64,000 nt of DNA from Mauremys mutica (taxonomy: Eukaryota; Chordata; Testudines; Geoemydidae), in NCBI RefSeq assembly GCF_020497125.1, contig NC_059079.1, positions 9,083,053 to 9,147,052 on the forward strand, in the 5' to 3' direction. The translations under genes and the position numbers were made by a program. This document shows positions 1-10,090 of the stretch, in pieces (positions within the stretch are counted from its first letter, which is position 1; every line of letters starts with the position of its first letter). The notes beneath the pieces were generated by a model. That model did no database searches. It was given only the letters and a program-made list of their open reading frames with translations, and was not told the origin of the DNA.

Positions 1-275
1 TTAAAGAGTTCCTTGTCGCTGTGCAAGGCGCCTGCACAGAGCTTCACGAGCCAGGGCATTAGCGGGTAGGCTGGGTCCCCGACGATCACTATAGGCATCT
101 GCCCATCCCCAAGACTTATTTTGTGGTCCGGGAAGAAACTACCTTCCTGCAGGCGTCTAAACAGACCAGAGTTCCTGAAAACAAGCACGTCATGAACTTT
201 GCCTGGCCACCCAACGTTGATGTTGGTAAAACGTCCCCCATGGTCCACCAGTGCTCGCAGCACCATTGAAAAGTA
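1..275 (-). pseudogene. Harbinger DDE transposase (DDE_Tnp_4 / HARBI1-like), partial
   Basis: The minus strand encodes FTNINVGWPGKVHD, then VFRNSGLFRRLQEG and FFPDHKI, then VIVGDPAYPLMPWLVKL, ending at a KELF motif at the window edge. These are the characteristic central blocks of PIF/Harbinger transposases, nuclear enzymes that cut and paste the transposon. The Asp of GDPAYPL is the presumed second catalytic Asp and is intact. The region that would carry the first catalytic Asp (DGTHI-type block) is absent upstream, and the third acidic residue lies outside the window. The frame is continuous here, so this copy is less decayed than the one at 60.8-62.1 kb. Confidence 0.8.
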
Positions 276-739
276 GCCCTATTTCTCAGCAGCTGACTGT
301 GGAAGAGGTGGACGATAAAGTGCGAGGAGTTGACAACGGCCATAACTGCAGCGGGATCCGTGCTCAAAGTGCTGTGGCGCCCGCGCTGTCACTGAGCAGA
401 AAAGTGCACGAACAGATTGCCCGCAGGCGCTTTCAGGGAGGGAGGGCGTGATTGACGGTTCAATGATGACAGTTACCCAAAACCACCCTCGACACATTTT
501 TTCCCCCAGCAGGCATTGGGGGCTCTACCCAGCATTCCAATGGGCAGCGGGGAGTGCGGGAACTGTGGGATAGCTTCCCACAGTGCACCGCTTCAAAAGT
601 CGATGCTGGCCCCGTTACTGTGGACTCAGACAGTTGAATTAGTGTATTTAGTGTGGATACACAAATTCGACTTCATAAGGTCGATTCCACAAATTCGAAT
701 TAAGTAGATTCGAAATAGTCTTGTAGTGTAGACGTACCC
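1..739 (-). mobile_element. PIF/Harbinger DNA transposon, internally deleted, one end
   Basis: The terminal inverted repeat is the GTCTACAC-type end near 725-739 (reverse complement gggtacgtctacac), the same core as the ends of the larger Harbinger at 58.5-62.6 kb. On the minus strand about 480 bp of subterminal sequence leads straight into the second half of a DDE transposase frame, so the first half of that gene seems to be missing. The element runs off the left edge of the window. The family assignment rests on the transposase motifs; the internal deletion is inferred from how short the distance is between the end and the catalytic core. Confidence 0.8.
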
Positions 740-1810
740 TAAGACATGCAGAATTATCTCTCTGTAATGGTGGCTTTCTTCTCTGGCTATAATAAAGCCA
801 CTGAGCACTTCTGGATTTTTCTGGGCACTTCTAGCAGTATCCTATGCTGTGTGTGCAGAAGCACAGGTGATTCCAACAAATGTATACCTCTTACCCAGTT
901 TGGTTCTCCCTTTCTTTGGATCCTTAACATAAAAGATGTAAAAAATATGTGGTTTACAGAAACACTGCCAAACAAGAGGAATTACTACTGTTGATACCAG
1001 TTCAGCATGGCACAAGGACATTGTAATAATTCTGCAGCCTAGCCAGATGTAGCCAGGAACTAGAATTCCAGTTCTACTGGCATCACAAAATGTTGGGAGA
1101 AGGAAAAAGAAAGAAAAATAACTCTCTCCTGGATGACTGTTTATGGTGCAACTAGGTTTTTCAATGTAGAAACTTAAAGATACAATGTGATAGGAAGCAA
1201 TGTTGTTTTGAAATATAGTGAATTTGTAGCCACTGTGATCTGAAGAAAACAAAAGAAATGCTGTTAAAGCTGCAATTCCCAGGACGTGAAAGAGTTAGGG
1301 TAAGTACGTGGCAGTACACTCACATGCCCATATTTACTTGCCATGCCCATACCCCCAGCATTTTCTATTTCTAAAGTCAGGCAGAGCAAGAATTTATCAG
1401 ACCAATCTGAGATGTGCAATCTTCACAATATATTGTTTCCTCAACTAGTCCGCTTTTGCAGTTTACCCAAAACGCTGACTTTCAAGAGTCGGTCTCAACA
1501 TTGTAAGAAGTTACCTATATATAAGTAGGCATGACTACAACAGCAGAAACAACAAATATACTTTTGTGTGATCAGAACAATCTAATGAGAGTCTGCAAGA
1601 TCATTTTATATTTATAAAATATAAACAGGATGGAAACTGCTATTGTAAAGCCAGCCCCCAGCACCGTCTGAAATGTAAGGATGACAACGTTGTCAGAGCA
1701 GTGTGATGCAGATTTCTAAAATCCTGTCAGTTGTAGTTAGGGTGCAGACTCAATTTAGAATGAACTAGATCAAAAACATGTGTGCCATCTGAGTTGCGCC
1801 ACTCACATGT
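740..1810. other. No recognisable feature
   Basis: AT-rich single-copy-looking DNA. The open frames here have no family resemblance and no coding signature that I can see. Confidence 0.5.
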
Positions 1811-2045
1811 TGGGAGGCAGTGTGACTGAGCAAATAGAGCACTAGACCAGGACGTAGGCCAGGATTCTGTTGCCAGCTCTGCCATTGGCCTGCTGGATGA
1901 CCTTGGGTAAGTCATTTCACCTCTCTGTGCCTCAGTTTCTTCACTTGTAGACTAGAGATAATTATATGTAATTTCTTCATAAAACACTTTCATATCTACT
2001 GATGAAAAGCACTACATAAGAAGTAGATGTTCCTTAATTATTATT
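1811..2045 (+). repeat. MIR (CORE-SINE) copy
   Basis: The segment reads through the usual MIR landmarks in order: a tRNA-like head with gagcactagac, the block ccagctctgccattggcctg, the block accttgggtaagtcatttcacctctctgtgcctcag shared by all MIRs, and a tail with ctactgatgaaaagcactac followed by a TTATTATTAAA end. It is one of the best preserved MIRs in the window. Confidence 0.85.
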
Positions 2046-2227
2046 AAACCTGCAATAAGACTTCTGAAAAAGCAAAGGCAAAATTGGGGTGTTCCAATGT
2101 ATTGGTACGTTTAAATCCAGAGAGTATTCTGGCTCTGTATAAAATCACTATATTAGGTGATCTTCCCATAAAAGCTACCTCCAGAAACTTAGAAAGATCC
2201 TGCTTTTTTTGAGAGAAAGCAATAGAC

Positions 2228-2617
2228 CAGGGGTGGGCAAACGACGGCCCATGGGCCGCATCCAGCCCACCAGCCATTTTAATCCAGCCCTTGAGCTCCT
2301 GCTGGGGAGCGGGTTCTAGGGGATGCCCCCCCCCCTCCAGCACTCCAGCCAGAGAGAGGGTCGGAGGCTGCTCCGCAGGGCTCCCAGAAGCAGTGGCATG
2401 TCCCCCCTGGCTCCTACATGTAGGGGCAGCCAGGGGGCTCTGCTCCACACGCAGGCCCTGCCCCAAGCGCTGCTCCCGCAGCTCCCATTGGCTGGGAACC
2501 ATGGTCAATAGGAGCTGCAAGGTCGGCACCTGCAGACAGGGCAGCACGCAGAACAGCCACTTGGCCACACCTCCACATAGGACCTGAAGGGGAGACATGA
2601 AATGAAAAACAGATTAA
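2228..2617. mobile_element. hAT-type nonautonomous element
   Basis: The left end caggggtgggcaaacgacgg followed by cccatgggccgcatcc is a familiar hAT-like terminus of reptile nonautonomous elements. The interior is GC-rich and carries ccaatgggagctgcgggag on the minus strand, as other members do. The right end is unclear and no TSD was found, so the right boundary is approximate. Confidence 0.6.
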
Positions 2618-3112
2618 ACCACTGCATGAAACATGTGTAAATTGTAAGTTCATCCATTACTAATGACCTGATGATGCTAAAGCTTGCATACTCTCTTTTT
2701 TAAAAATGATTTTGGTTTAGGAATATATTCACTCAAAGTGGAAAAATACATTTCATGAGTATATACCATAGTACGTCACGTTTAGTTTAATTGTAATAGT
2801 TGCATCAGTTCTCATGTGCAGAGAGTACTGATATAAATGTTATATTCTGCCTGCATTAAAACTGTCAGAGATACTAATCAGCAAACAACGTTTCTGTATA
2901 TTTGCCAGTTTTTAAAAGTTGACTTTTGACATGTTTTTCATAGCAGGTGAATATCTACAGAAATGCTAACTAACAGCTACTTCTTTCAACCTTGAGAGAT
3001 ACCGTAGCTATCAACCAAACAAAAAGTACACTGAATTTAATAGTTCTAGTTCTTTGATAGGTAATTAATAAAGTGTTTACTTTAAATGCATAATACTGAA
3101 TGTTTTACATAG
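2618..3112. other. No recognisable feature
   Basis: AT-rich DNA without a recognised repeat or gene. Confidence 0.5.
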
Positions 3113-3308
3113 TACACCTCTACCTCGATATAACGCTGTCCCTGGGAGCCAAAAAAATCTTACAGCATTATAGGTGAAACCGTGTTATATTGAACTTGCT
3201 TTGATCCACCGGAGTGCGCGGCTCCGGCCCCCCCCCGGAACACTGCTTTACCGCGCTATATCCAAATTTGTGTTATATCGGGTGGCGTTATATCGAGGTA
3301 GTGGTGTA
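3113..3308. mobile_element. Tc1/mariner (pogo/Tigger-like) MITE, complete
   Basis: A 196-bp element whose ends form a 24-bp inverted repeat with one mismatch: tacacctctacctcgatata at the left against its complement ending at 3308. Each end starts with TA, consistent with a TA target duplication. The interior repeats the word gttatatcg/gttatattg several times around a GC-rich centre. A second copy in the opposite orientation lies at 41713-41878. The superfamily is inferred from the TA ends; there is no coding capacity. Confidence 0.75.
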
Positions 3309-4199
3309 TATATGAAACTGACAGTTACTGCAGAGTTACACTGAAGAAACATCAGCCAGATCTGGCCCATGGACAAGCAATGGTTCTGCTGAAAAAGTAA
3401 AACGTGATTGGCCATGCAGGGATTTGTGATTATTCAGTACATCTCCATACGTGGGAGGACATTTTCCCAAAAAGTACCTATATTTATTACAACTTCTTTA
3501 AATTAAATACAATTCAAAGAGCAAATCATCATAAGTACACTGCACTTCTCAAGCGGCTAAAGTCATTTTGGCTTTGCCATTACAATACACCTAGGAAATG
3601 CAGATATTCAGATTTAATTGCACACTTAGTTTATATGATTGTTTAAGTGATATGCATATCACTGCACTACCATGTGTTGAATCACACAAGCAGACTAACC
3701 ACAAGCAAGCATATTATGTCATTCAAATGGTTTTGATCCTTTAAGAATTATTTGTAATTCAACAGATAACTTGAATATGCAAGAATATTACTATTGTTTT
3801 TATAGTTCAGTATATATAAAAACTTTTGACCAAATAATGTTATGACTAATTGAGTCATTTTATAAAAATGTTAAATGAGACTTCCTTCATTGCATCAAGA
3901 TAACTGCAAATAAAGCACTTAGTATATTTAAATGACAACTAGTGTGATGAATTTGGTCCCTGGATTCTTCTATTCACATTTCTGGGACTCACTTTCTGTG
4001 TGGCCTTCAACAACTCAGTAAAGCCCACATTTTCAGCAGTGGTCACTAATTTTGTGTGCCTCTATTTTAGGAGGTAGTTGAGAAATGCCCAGCCATACTG
4101 TCCTGGGAAATAAAATGTAAAACCAGAGAAGTTTCCATTGCTGGTAGTTATTCATTAAAAGTAACAAAACCAAAAGAGTGTGGTATGTTGACCCCCTGT
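3309..4199. other. AT-rich DNA, a trace of an old repeat
   Basis: Mostly featureless AT-rich DNA. The stretch near 4020-4090 (cattttcagcagtggtcact) resembles an old interspersed repeat that also leaves a trace near 54605-54690; I cannot name the family. Confidence 0.4.
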
Positions 4200-4255
4200 G
4201 ATTGGGCTCCCTCCACTATCTCTGCCAGCTAACAGGCCTCTCCTGCTGAAGTAGG

Positions 4256-4815
4256 TTGGTAGGTTTCCCAGACTCATGTGTGCATTTTATAGTGTGGAAA
4301 CTCTTACAAGGGTGGGCCATGAGAGGCAGGTGCTGGAGGGACAACAGGTTGGAAACCCTGACAAAATTAGTACAAGCTCTGCCATGGGTCTGCAACTGTA
4401 AGAAGGAGGCCATTTTATTTAAGGCAGCATTTGTTGTTGCCTTCTTTGGCACTTTTAGAATGAGTGAGCTGGTGCATATAGCAGCTGCAGACATATCCCA
4501 GCATGCGTTAAATGTAACAGCTGTACAATGATCTGCAGGAGCAGCGTCATTGCACTTAAGATACTGGAAAACAGACCAGAAGGGAAAGGTTGGTGTTGAA
4601 GGGGTATCCAGGTAGATGCTTGTGCCCTGTAAAGGCAATAAGAGCCTTGCTAAAAATCCAGAGCCTCCAGGCAGGACTGCTGCCCATACATGGTGATGGC
4701 AGCTGCCTGACAAAATACCAGTTCATCAGAATATTGAGAAAAACCTTGAGCTATGTGGTCTTGACCTTAAAACATTTGCTACTCATTCTTTCAGGATCAC
4801 GACGGTGACCTCAGT
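4256..4815 (+). pseudogene. Tyrosine recombinase (phage-integrase fold) remnant
   Basis: The first frame (4256-4531) gives LVQALPWVCNCKKEAILFKA followed by AFFGTFRMSELV, where the Arg fits catalytic Arg I of the R-K-H-x-x-R-Y set. A second frame near 4552-4590 has LRYWKTDQKGK, matching the beta-hairpin Lys region. A third (4600-4760) reads CPVKAIRALL, then HGDGSCLTKYQF. The last piece, TFATHSFRITT near 4770-4800, holds the HxxR box as HSFR. The final Tyr block is not recognisable. These enzymes integrate circular cDNA of DIRS/Ngaro elements in the nucleus. At least three frame changes and a stop after ALNVTAVQ show it is dead. A Crypton recombinase is an alternative, but the downstream hydrolase favours Ngaro. 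Confidence 0.65.
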
Positions 4816-4909
4816 GACTCCAGGGGTGTTTGGCCTATAGCCGGTGCACCAAAGAAAAGATTGCAGGGAACATAAAAAAATGTAACTAACCAATGTGCTT
4901 GTTTGGTTT

Positions 4910-5482
4910 CAGGAGCTATATGGGGCATATGCAATATCTGGATTTGCAGGCACTCTAAAGGACACTGAGTCCTCAAGAGGGCAGCCAGGACAGCAGCTGG
5001 ATCTCAGTTGGGCATCAGGGATGAACCGGTTTGAATCCAGTGGTTCGGCAGGAGAGGCATGCACTGCGAGCAGCTCATGCCACTTCTGCACTCATTGACA
5101 TGCAATGCACACCCACCTCATGTCCTGGTTATTTACCTCGGGGAGAATGAGCTCAGGGGCTGTACAGGAGTTAACTTAAGAGTTAACTTAATGTAAACTT
5201 TATTAGATAATCATGGCCGGAGAGGAGGCTAGGATGGTCAGAAAGGCTCACAAAGCAGGTCTGGTGGGGAGCTACAGATCCAGCCTGTATTGTCAAGGGT
5301 AGAAAGAAAGTGAATAGAGAGATCACCAAGATATTCCTGGGCATAGGGGATTCAGTGATACAGCATAGGGACACCCATTACAATCAGCTGGAAGTTTTCA
5401 GACATGATGGCGTATATTTGTCAGATGAAGGGGCTGACATATGGCTACTAGCTGTGAGGGAATGGATTGGATAGGAATTGTG
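4910..5482 (+). pseudogene. SGNH/GDSL-like hydrolase remnant of a YR retroelement
   Basis: One frame reads IWICRHSKGH, then KRAARTAAGSQLGIRDEP, QWFGRRGMHCEQLMPLLHSL and PPHVLVIYLGENEL. The last matches the GxND block of SGNH hydrolases, here changed to GENE. After a gap a second frame from about 5294 gives RKKVNREITKIF, then RHDGVYLSDEGADIW, the C-terminal DGxHLS block with the catalytic His changed to Tyr, and ends at a stop at 5482. So the catalytic Asn block and His block are visible, the fold is broken by frameshift, and the His is lost. The role of this hydrolase in the element's life cycle is not established; an esterase role acting on membranes or particles has been supposed for related proteins. 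Confidence 0.6.
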
Positions 5483-5809
5483 TGATACCAGGCAATGTGG
5501 TTGGTTGGGATGAAGCGACCAAGCTAGTTGCTGGCACCCCCTGTAGATGGTTTCCAGTGTGGTTAAGAGAATAAAATGAACAGTTCCCAGACACAAAAGA
5601 CTTGGGATTTTGGTCATGGGCCTTAGACTCATATGATAGGGTGAGACTTTGTGGACTCTGCAGGCCTAGGTCAGACTTTGTGGCCCTCGCAGGCTGAGGT
5701 TCCCATTCTGCTGCACCTTCTGTGCCCCTTGTGGGGGGGGGGAGGAAGAGAGAGAGGAAGGGTGATGAGAGTGGTCATCAAACAAAAAAGAAGAAACAAA
5801 AAGGAGCTA
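5483..5809. other. Unassigned, may include the retroelement tail
   Basis: No recognised motif apart from a poly-G run and GA-rich low-complexity sequence near 5735-5765. Part of it could be the 3' noncoding part of the preceding retroelement. Confidence 0.35.
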
Positions 5810-6245
5810 GGTTTACCTGAGCCTGCTTGAAAGGCTGAAGCTTACTTCCAATGTACTAGCCCTCATCTATCCTTGTCCCAATCCATACCAAATATTGGGT
5901 AAGATATTTGACAGCCTTGGCTGAGTCAAGCGGGGAAAAAAAATAGAAAGACTGGGATCATCAGCGTACTGAAAATACAATATTCCATGCCTCCTTACTA
6001 GCTCTCCTAATAGCTCCATACACACATTCAACAAGAAGGACAAGTGGACCACTGCAGAGGCCATCTAAGACAACCTTGGGACAGAAAAGCAAACTTCCTT
6101 AAACTACTCTCTGGGACCTTCTGAAGGGCAATCAGTCTACTCCTACTAGGGTTTTCAGCTAAGTCAACAACAAATCAATGGAACTAAAAGCAGCTAATAG
6201 ATCAGATAGTATCAGCATGGACACCTGATTTTTATCCATTGTCTA
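5810..6245 (-). pseudogene. L2/CR1-clade LINE reverse-transcriptase fragment
   Basis: The minus strand gives LILSDLLAAFSSIDLLLT, which fits RT block A (LDLSAAFDTVDH in this clade), and after about 200 bp LLNVCMELLGELVRRHG followed by ILYFQYADDPSLSIFF, with the YADD catalytic box intact. A degenerate ASTLEVSFSLSSRL follows, fitting the ANKLKLNPDKTEVLLV thumb segment. The open frame covers 5867-6064. In block A the first catalytic Asp is present but the second conserved Asp (AFD) is Ser. It is a 5'- and 3'-truncated dead copy. It probably belongs to the same L2-like group as the copy at 19.7-20.8 kb, but on the other strand. Confidence 0.65.
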
Positions 6246-6275
6246 TTGACAAGAGGAGATCAGTAGATAGGATGA

Positions 6276-6460
6276 ATAGTCTGGTGGAATGGGAATCAAG
6301 AGACTTTGGTTTGATTTCTGGCTCAGCCACAGACTTCCTATGTGTCTTGGGCAAATTACTTAATCTATTCTGTGCCTAAATTTCTCATCTAGAAAATGAG
6401 GGTAATAACTACTTACCTCACATGGTATTGTGAGATTAAAGTCCATTAGTGACTATGAGG
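6276..6460 (+). repeat. MIR (CORE-SINE) copy
   Basis: Shows the head with gggaatcaagagactttggt, the block gcaaattacttaatctattctgtgcctaaatttctcatct, and gagggtaataactacttacc with the tail. It is more diverged than the copy at 1811. Confidence 0.75.
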
Positions 6461-8443
6461 TGTTCTCTGTAATGAGTCATGTAACCAACTAAATAGATAG
6501 ATCATTTGCCAGATGTTGGTTTTATACCACACACACACACACGACAGTACCCAACTTGACAATGATCAAGGAGATCTGAAACTTCTAAGTACCGTGCATG
6601 ATTTTTTGCCATAGTCTTCTTTATCTGATATACAAATGGAAAATTAGATATTGCATAATAGTTAGTCAGATTATCAGTGTCAAGTGTTGATTTCTTAAGC
6701 AACAGCTGCATGCATAACAGCTTTCTTAAGAGCCACTGGCATCCTATGTCTTACCTAATAGCAGCACTGAAGCTCCACAAGCAACTGACCCAATTTTTCC
6801 CCACTGGCTATGACTGTGTAGTTTCCCTAACAGCCTGGCAATTCCTCCACTTTATTACCTGAAAAAAGTAGGTCTGCATTAGATATTTTCCCTGCGTCCC
6901 TTGTGGTGACAACTGATACAAAGAAATCATGCATAGTCTTTAATGTTCTTAGCCATCTTATATCCCAGGTAGTCTGGTGGACTCATTCATTCTCTTGTTG
7001 CTCTCCTGTTTCTGATGTACTCAAATGATTCTTTGAACGTCAATAGCTACTTGTTCTTCAAATTCCCATCTTGGATGTTACCTGCCCCTTTCTATAGCCA
7101 GATGGTCAGGATTTTGATTCTCTATTTTGTTTCTTGAACCTTAACCATACTGTGTTTTTTTTATTTATATTTTCCTTGCCTTCCTACTTCATTTTTGTTT
7201 AGGGGCATGCATGCCTTCCAAGATTCAATTACAGTATGCTTAACTAGACTTCATGCTGTGTCTGAAATTTTTAATTTTCTCACTTTTGAGTTTGGAGTCT
7301 TTTTGACTAGTTTCTTCATTTAAAAAAATCATTTCTGAAGTTTAGCACTACTTTTGGAATGATTCCCTCAGCAAGGATGTTGAAATTAATTACACTATTA
7401 ATTACTGGTTCAATTTTAGCTAATTCTTGAAGCATTCGTGTGAGTTACTTAAAACTAAGCTGAGAATAGCTCCTCTACTTCTGTTCTCTAGAATTGCCTG
7501 TTCCACAAAGCAATAATTAGAAGGTGTAAAGAAATTGCTTCTCTATGCATTGTCCTCCTTTGATACTTGACCAGTTTACATGTATATAGCTGACATCACC
7601 CTTTATTATTTAATCAATGCTTTATAAGAGCATATTGCTCCATATCATAAGACTGATTTTTTTTTCATTTTTACCCACAAATATCTCAAAGGATTGCAGA
7701 ACAGAAGAGCTAAACAACAAACAACTGTTTGACATTTTTCTATGTTCCAAGAAAATAAAATCTTAGCAAAGTGATTTAGTGTATATTATTAACACTTTTG
7801 CATTAACTCTGCAATAACAGGTTGAAATATAGAAAATACTTCTTATTAACAGGAAATAGATTCAGCAATATCTTAACTAAGCAAGTGGCCAAGTTATAGT
7901 ATTTACGGGGGTTTGAGACGCAAGTGAAATGCTATTACTATACAGAAAACAAATCAAACTAACATCAAAGTAGAGATGCACAAAAGAAAAGTACTGAGAG
8001 ATCTACAATTCAAATGACTGTAAAACATTATTACTGACTACAAGTAAAAATGGTAACGTTATATATCTCAAATATAGATTTAAAATTTAATTTCATAAGA
8101 TGGTAATTTTATGTTATTGGTTATTGCAAATAAAAATATATGGAGTATTTAATAATAGTTAAACTATTTAATTAATAATAAAAGTTAGATACATTTAATA
8201 AGTAAGACCTCCTCCTTCAAATCCTGTCTCAAAATCTGCCACAATAACTATCAGAAATTAGCTAATTTATGATGCCAGGGTGAAGGAGCAGATAGGGACA
8301 GCTGATACATACTTGATTTATAATAATATTTTGTTAAAAATTAATGAAAAAATTAAAATACACATAGTTTGTATATATAAAAATGTATTTGATTGTATCC
8401 CTCTCCTTTCACATTTCGATATCACTTATTTTCAAATAGGGCC
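6461..8443. other. AT-rich DNA with a short (AC)n run
   Basis: A short dinucleotide (AC)n tract lies at 6528-6542. The remainder, in particular 7000-8440, is AT-rich with no repeat family or gene that I recognise. Confidence 0.5.
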
Positions 8444-8540
8444 CAATCATGCAAATACATATGCATATGAGTAACTTTATTCATGTGAGTATTCCCACTG
8501 AACTTAATGGGACTACTCACATGCTTAAAGTTAAAAGCAG
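8444..8540. repeat. Short self-complementary interspersed repeat
   Basis: The words catatgagtaactttattcatgtgagt and gggactactcacatgcttaa face each other as an imperfect palindrome around aacttaatggg. Repeats of this kind are common in reptile genomes, but I cannot place this one in a superfamily. Confidence 0.4.
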
Positions 8541-8671
8541 TGTTGTTAGTGCCATGTTGGTCTTAGGATATTAGAGACAAGATAGGTGAGATAATATCTT
8601 TTATTGGACCAACTTCTGTTGGTGACAGAGACAAGCTTTCAAGATTACACAGAGCTCTTCTTCAGATCTGG
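8541..8671 (-). repeat. tRNA-derived turtle-type SINE fragment
   Basis: Contains gccatgttggtcttaggata, then taatatcttttattggacca, acttctgttggtgacagag and cacagagctcttcttcag, the diagnostic 3' half of a common turtle SINE (minus-strand relative to the copy at 9840-10090). It stops exactly where the Harbinger end begins. Confidence 0.7.
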
Positions 8672-8700
8672 GGTCAGATCTACACTACAGAATTACGTCA

Positions 8701-8765
8701 CAGAATCACAGAAGTGTAGAACTGGAAGGGAACTCAAGAGGTCTTCTAGTCCAGCCCCCTGCATG
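8701..8765 (-). repeat. CR1 LINE 3'-tail fragment
   Basis: The words cacagaatcacagaagtgta, actggaagggaactcaagag and gtcttctagtccagccccct match the conserved CR1 3' untranslated end in reverse orientation. About 65 bp is inserted in the Harbinger subterminal region. Confidence 0.75.
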
Positions 8766-9024
8766 GCGACCTAAATTACATCAGCATACAGCCAGCGCAG
8801 TAATTAAATTGCTTTTGCGTGTCCATACTACGCCCCTTGTGTCGGTGGCGCTTGCATCGATAGAGAAAACAGTGCACTCTGGGTAGTTCTCCTACTGAGC
8901 AACTCGCCATCATCTAGCATAGGGTGTTTTGGAAAGTTTTTGCAGTGCCTCATGGGGCCAAACAAGCCGTGCAGGGATGACTGGGAATATGATTTCAACG
9001 TCCCATAATGCAGTGTTCTCCATC

Positions 9025-9309
9025 CAGGGGCGGCTCAAGCTTTTTTGCCGCCCTAAGCATGGCAGTCAGGCTGCCTTCAGCGGCTTGTCTGAGGGAGGTC
9101 CCCGGTCCCACGGATTTGGCAGCTCGCCTGGGGGAGGTCTGCCGGTCCCGCGGATTCGGCGTACCCGCCGCCGAATTGCCACCGAATCCGCGGGACCGGC
9201 AGACCTCCCTCAGGCAAGCCGCCAAAGGCAACCTGACTGCCACCCTCGCAGGGACCAGCAGGGCACCCCAGGCATGCGCTTGGAGCACTGGTGCCTGGAG
9301 CCACTGCTG
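9025..9309. mobile_element. hAT-type hairpin MITE, complete with TSD
   Basis: A 285-bp element flanked by the exact 8-bp duplication tctccatc at 9017-9024 and 9310-9317. Its ends are caggggcggctcaag and ctggagccactgctg, inverted copies of each other with mismatches. Centrally, 9132-9159 and 9182-9209 are a perfect 28-bp inverted repeat around a 22-nt loop, and the complementarity continues outward to the ggcagtcaggctgcc/gcaacctgactgcc pair with a few mismatches. It is CpG-rich and noncoding. 8-bp TSDs and CAG-type ends are hAT hallmarks. The same family recurs at 34939-35205 and 63936. Confidence 0.85.
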
Positions 9310-9839
9310 TCTCCATCCCATAATTTCATCTGCATCCCAAAATGTTTCGTGCCTCTTTTAAAAAATCCCCACAAACCCATGCATTCCTCTTTGGTGTCTA
9401 CCATCTGTGTCAGAAGCATGAATCCTGCACAGCTGTGCACTACAGTGATGAGCGTTGCAAGCTTCAGCGCCTGATCCTGCCATATTTGCAGAGCTGCCAG
9501 AGGAGCTGCGGGGAACTTGGTGATTCCTTGGAAGTGGGATTGCTGTGAGCCATAGAAAGAAACAATTCAAAGTTGTTGGCAGCATTTACAGAGCAGCTGC
9601 AGATGGCGGAGCACCAGTTCTGTGCCCAAGAAACAAGCATTGACTTGACTGGTGGAATTGCATCATAAAGAGGGGTTCAGGAAAGATTTCCTTCAGGTCG
9701 TAGTTCCCATCAAGCATGGGTTGTAATTGTTGAATAATATCCTATCTGGGTTCCACTGTTGAGTGGTAGGTAACAAATAAGGGTGTGTTGTCAGAGGGGG
9801 GTTTATTTCTGTACTGAAGCAAGTTCTTGCGGGATATAT

Positions 9840-10090
9840 GGGTAGTCTGTTCATGATGGCCTTATGACTGGAGGGGTGTTAATGGGTCACTTCACCTTGA
9901 ATAGTCTCTTGAAATGTGTTAACTACTTATGCTAGACAATCTGTTCCACTTTGTATTTAGCAAAAAAAAAAAAAAAAAAGCTGTGACACGGAGTATGTTT
10001 CCCAGACCTGAAAAGCTCTTTGTAAGCTCAAAAGCTTGTCTCTCTCACCAACAGAAATTGGTTTAATAAAAGATTAGCCACCTTGTCATG
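9840..10090 (+). repeat. tRNA-derived turtle-type SINE copy
   Basis: Contains ttcaccttgaatagtctctt, tgttaactacttatgctaga, caatctgttccactttgtat, then a poly-A run at 9961-9979, cccagacctgaaaagctctt, gtaagctcaaaagcttgtctctctcaccaacagaaattggtttaataaaagatta as successive landmarks. Head limits are uncertain, and the sequence from 9669 may belong to it or to a different repeat. The internal poly-A run looks like a slippage expansion. Confidence 0.65.

Larger units (their letters stand above)
4200..5482 (+). mobile_element. Decayed Ngaro/DIRS-like tyrosine-recombinase retroelement, 3' part
   Basis: Two protein remnants follow one another on the plus strand: a tyrosine recombinase (about 4256-4815) and an SGNH/GDSL-type hydrolase (about 4910-5482). 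That order is known from Ngaro-type YR retrotransposons of vertebrates and other animals. Both reading frames are broken by several frameshifts and stops. Neither the terminal repeats nor the RT gene is visible here, so the outer limits are estimates. Confidence 0.65.
8672..9668 (+). mobile_element. Harbinger fragment (5' end and start of transposase), with two nested insertions
   Basis: Begins with the Harbinger-type end ggtcagatctacactacag. Outside its insertions it matches, in reverse, the right part of the 58.5-62.6 kb element: acctaaattacatcagca, cccataatgcagtgttctcc, cccacaaacccatgcattcc and gaaacaattcaaagttgttgg occur in both in the same order. The last part encodes a frame like RNNSKLLAAFTEQLQMAEHQ followed by FCAQETS, the N-terminal part of the transposase. 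It is interrupted by a CR1 tail near 8701-8765 and a hAT MITE at 9025-9309. It ends within the transposase gene, so it is 3'-truncated. Confidence 0.7.
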
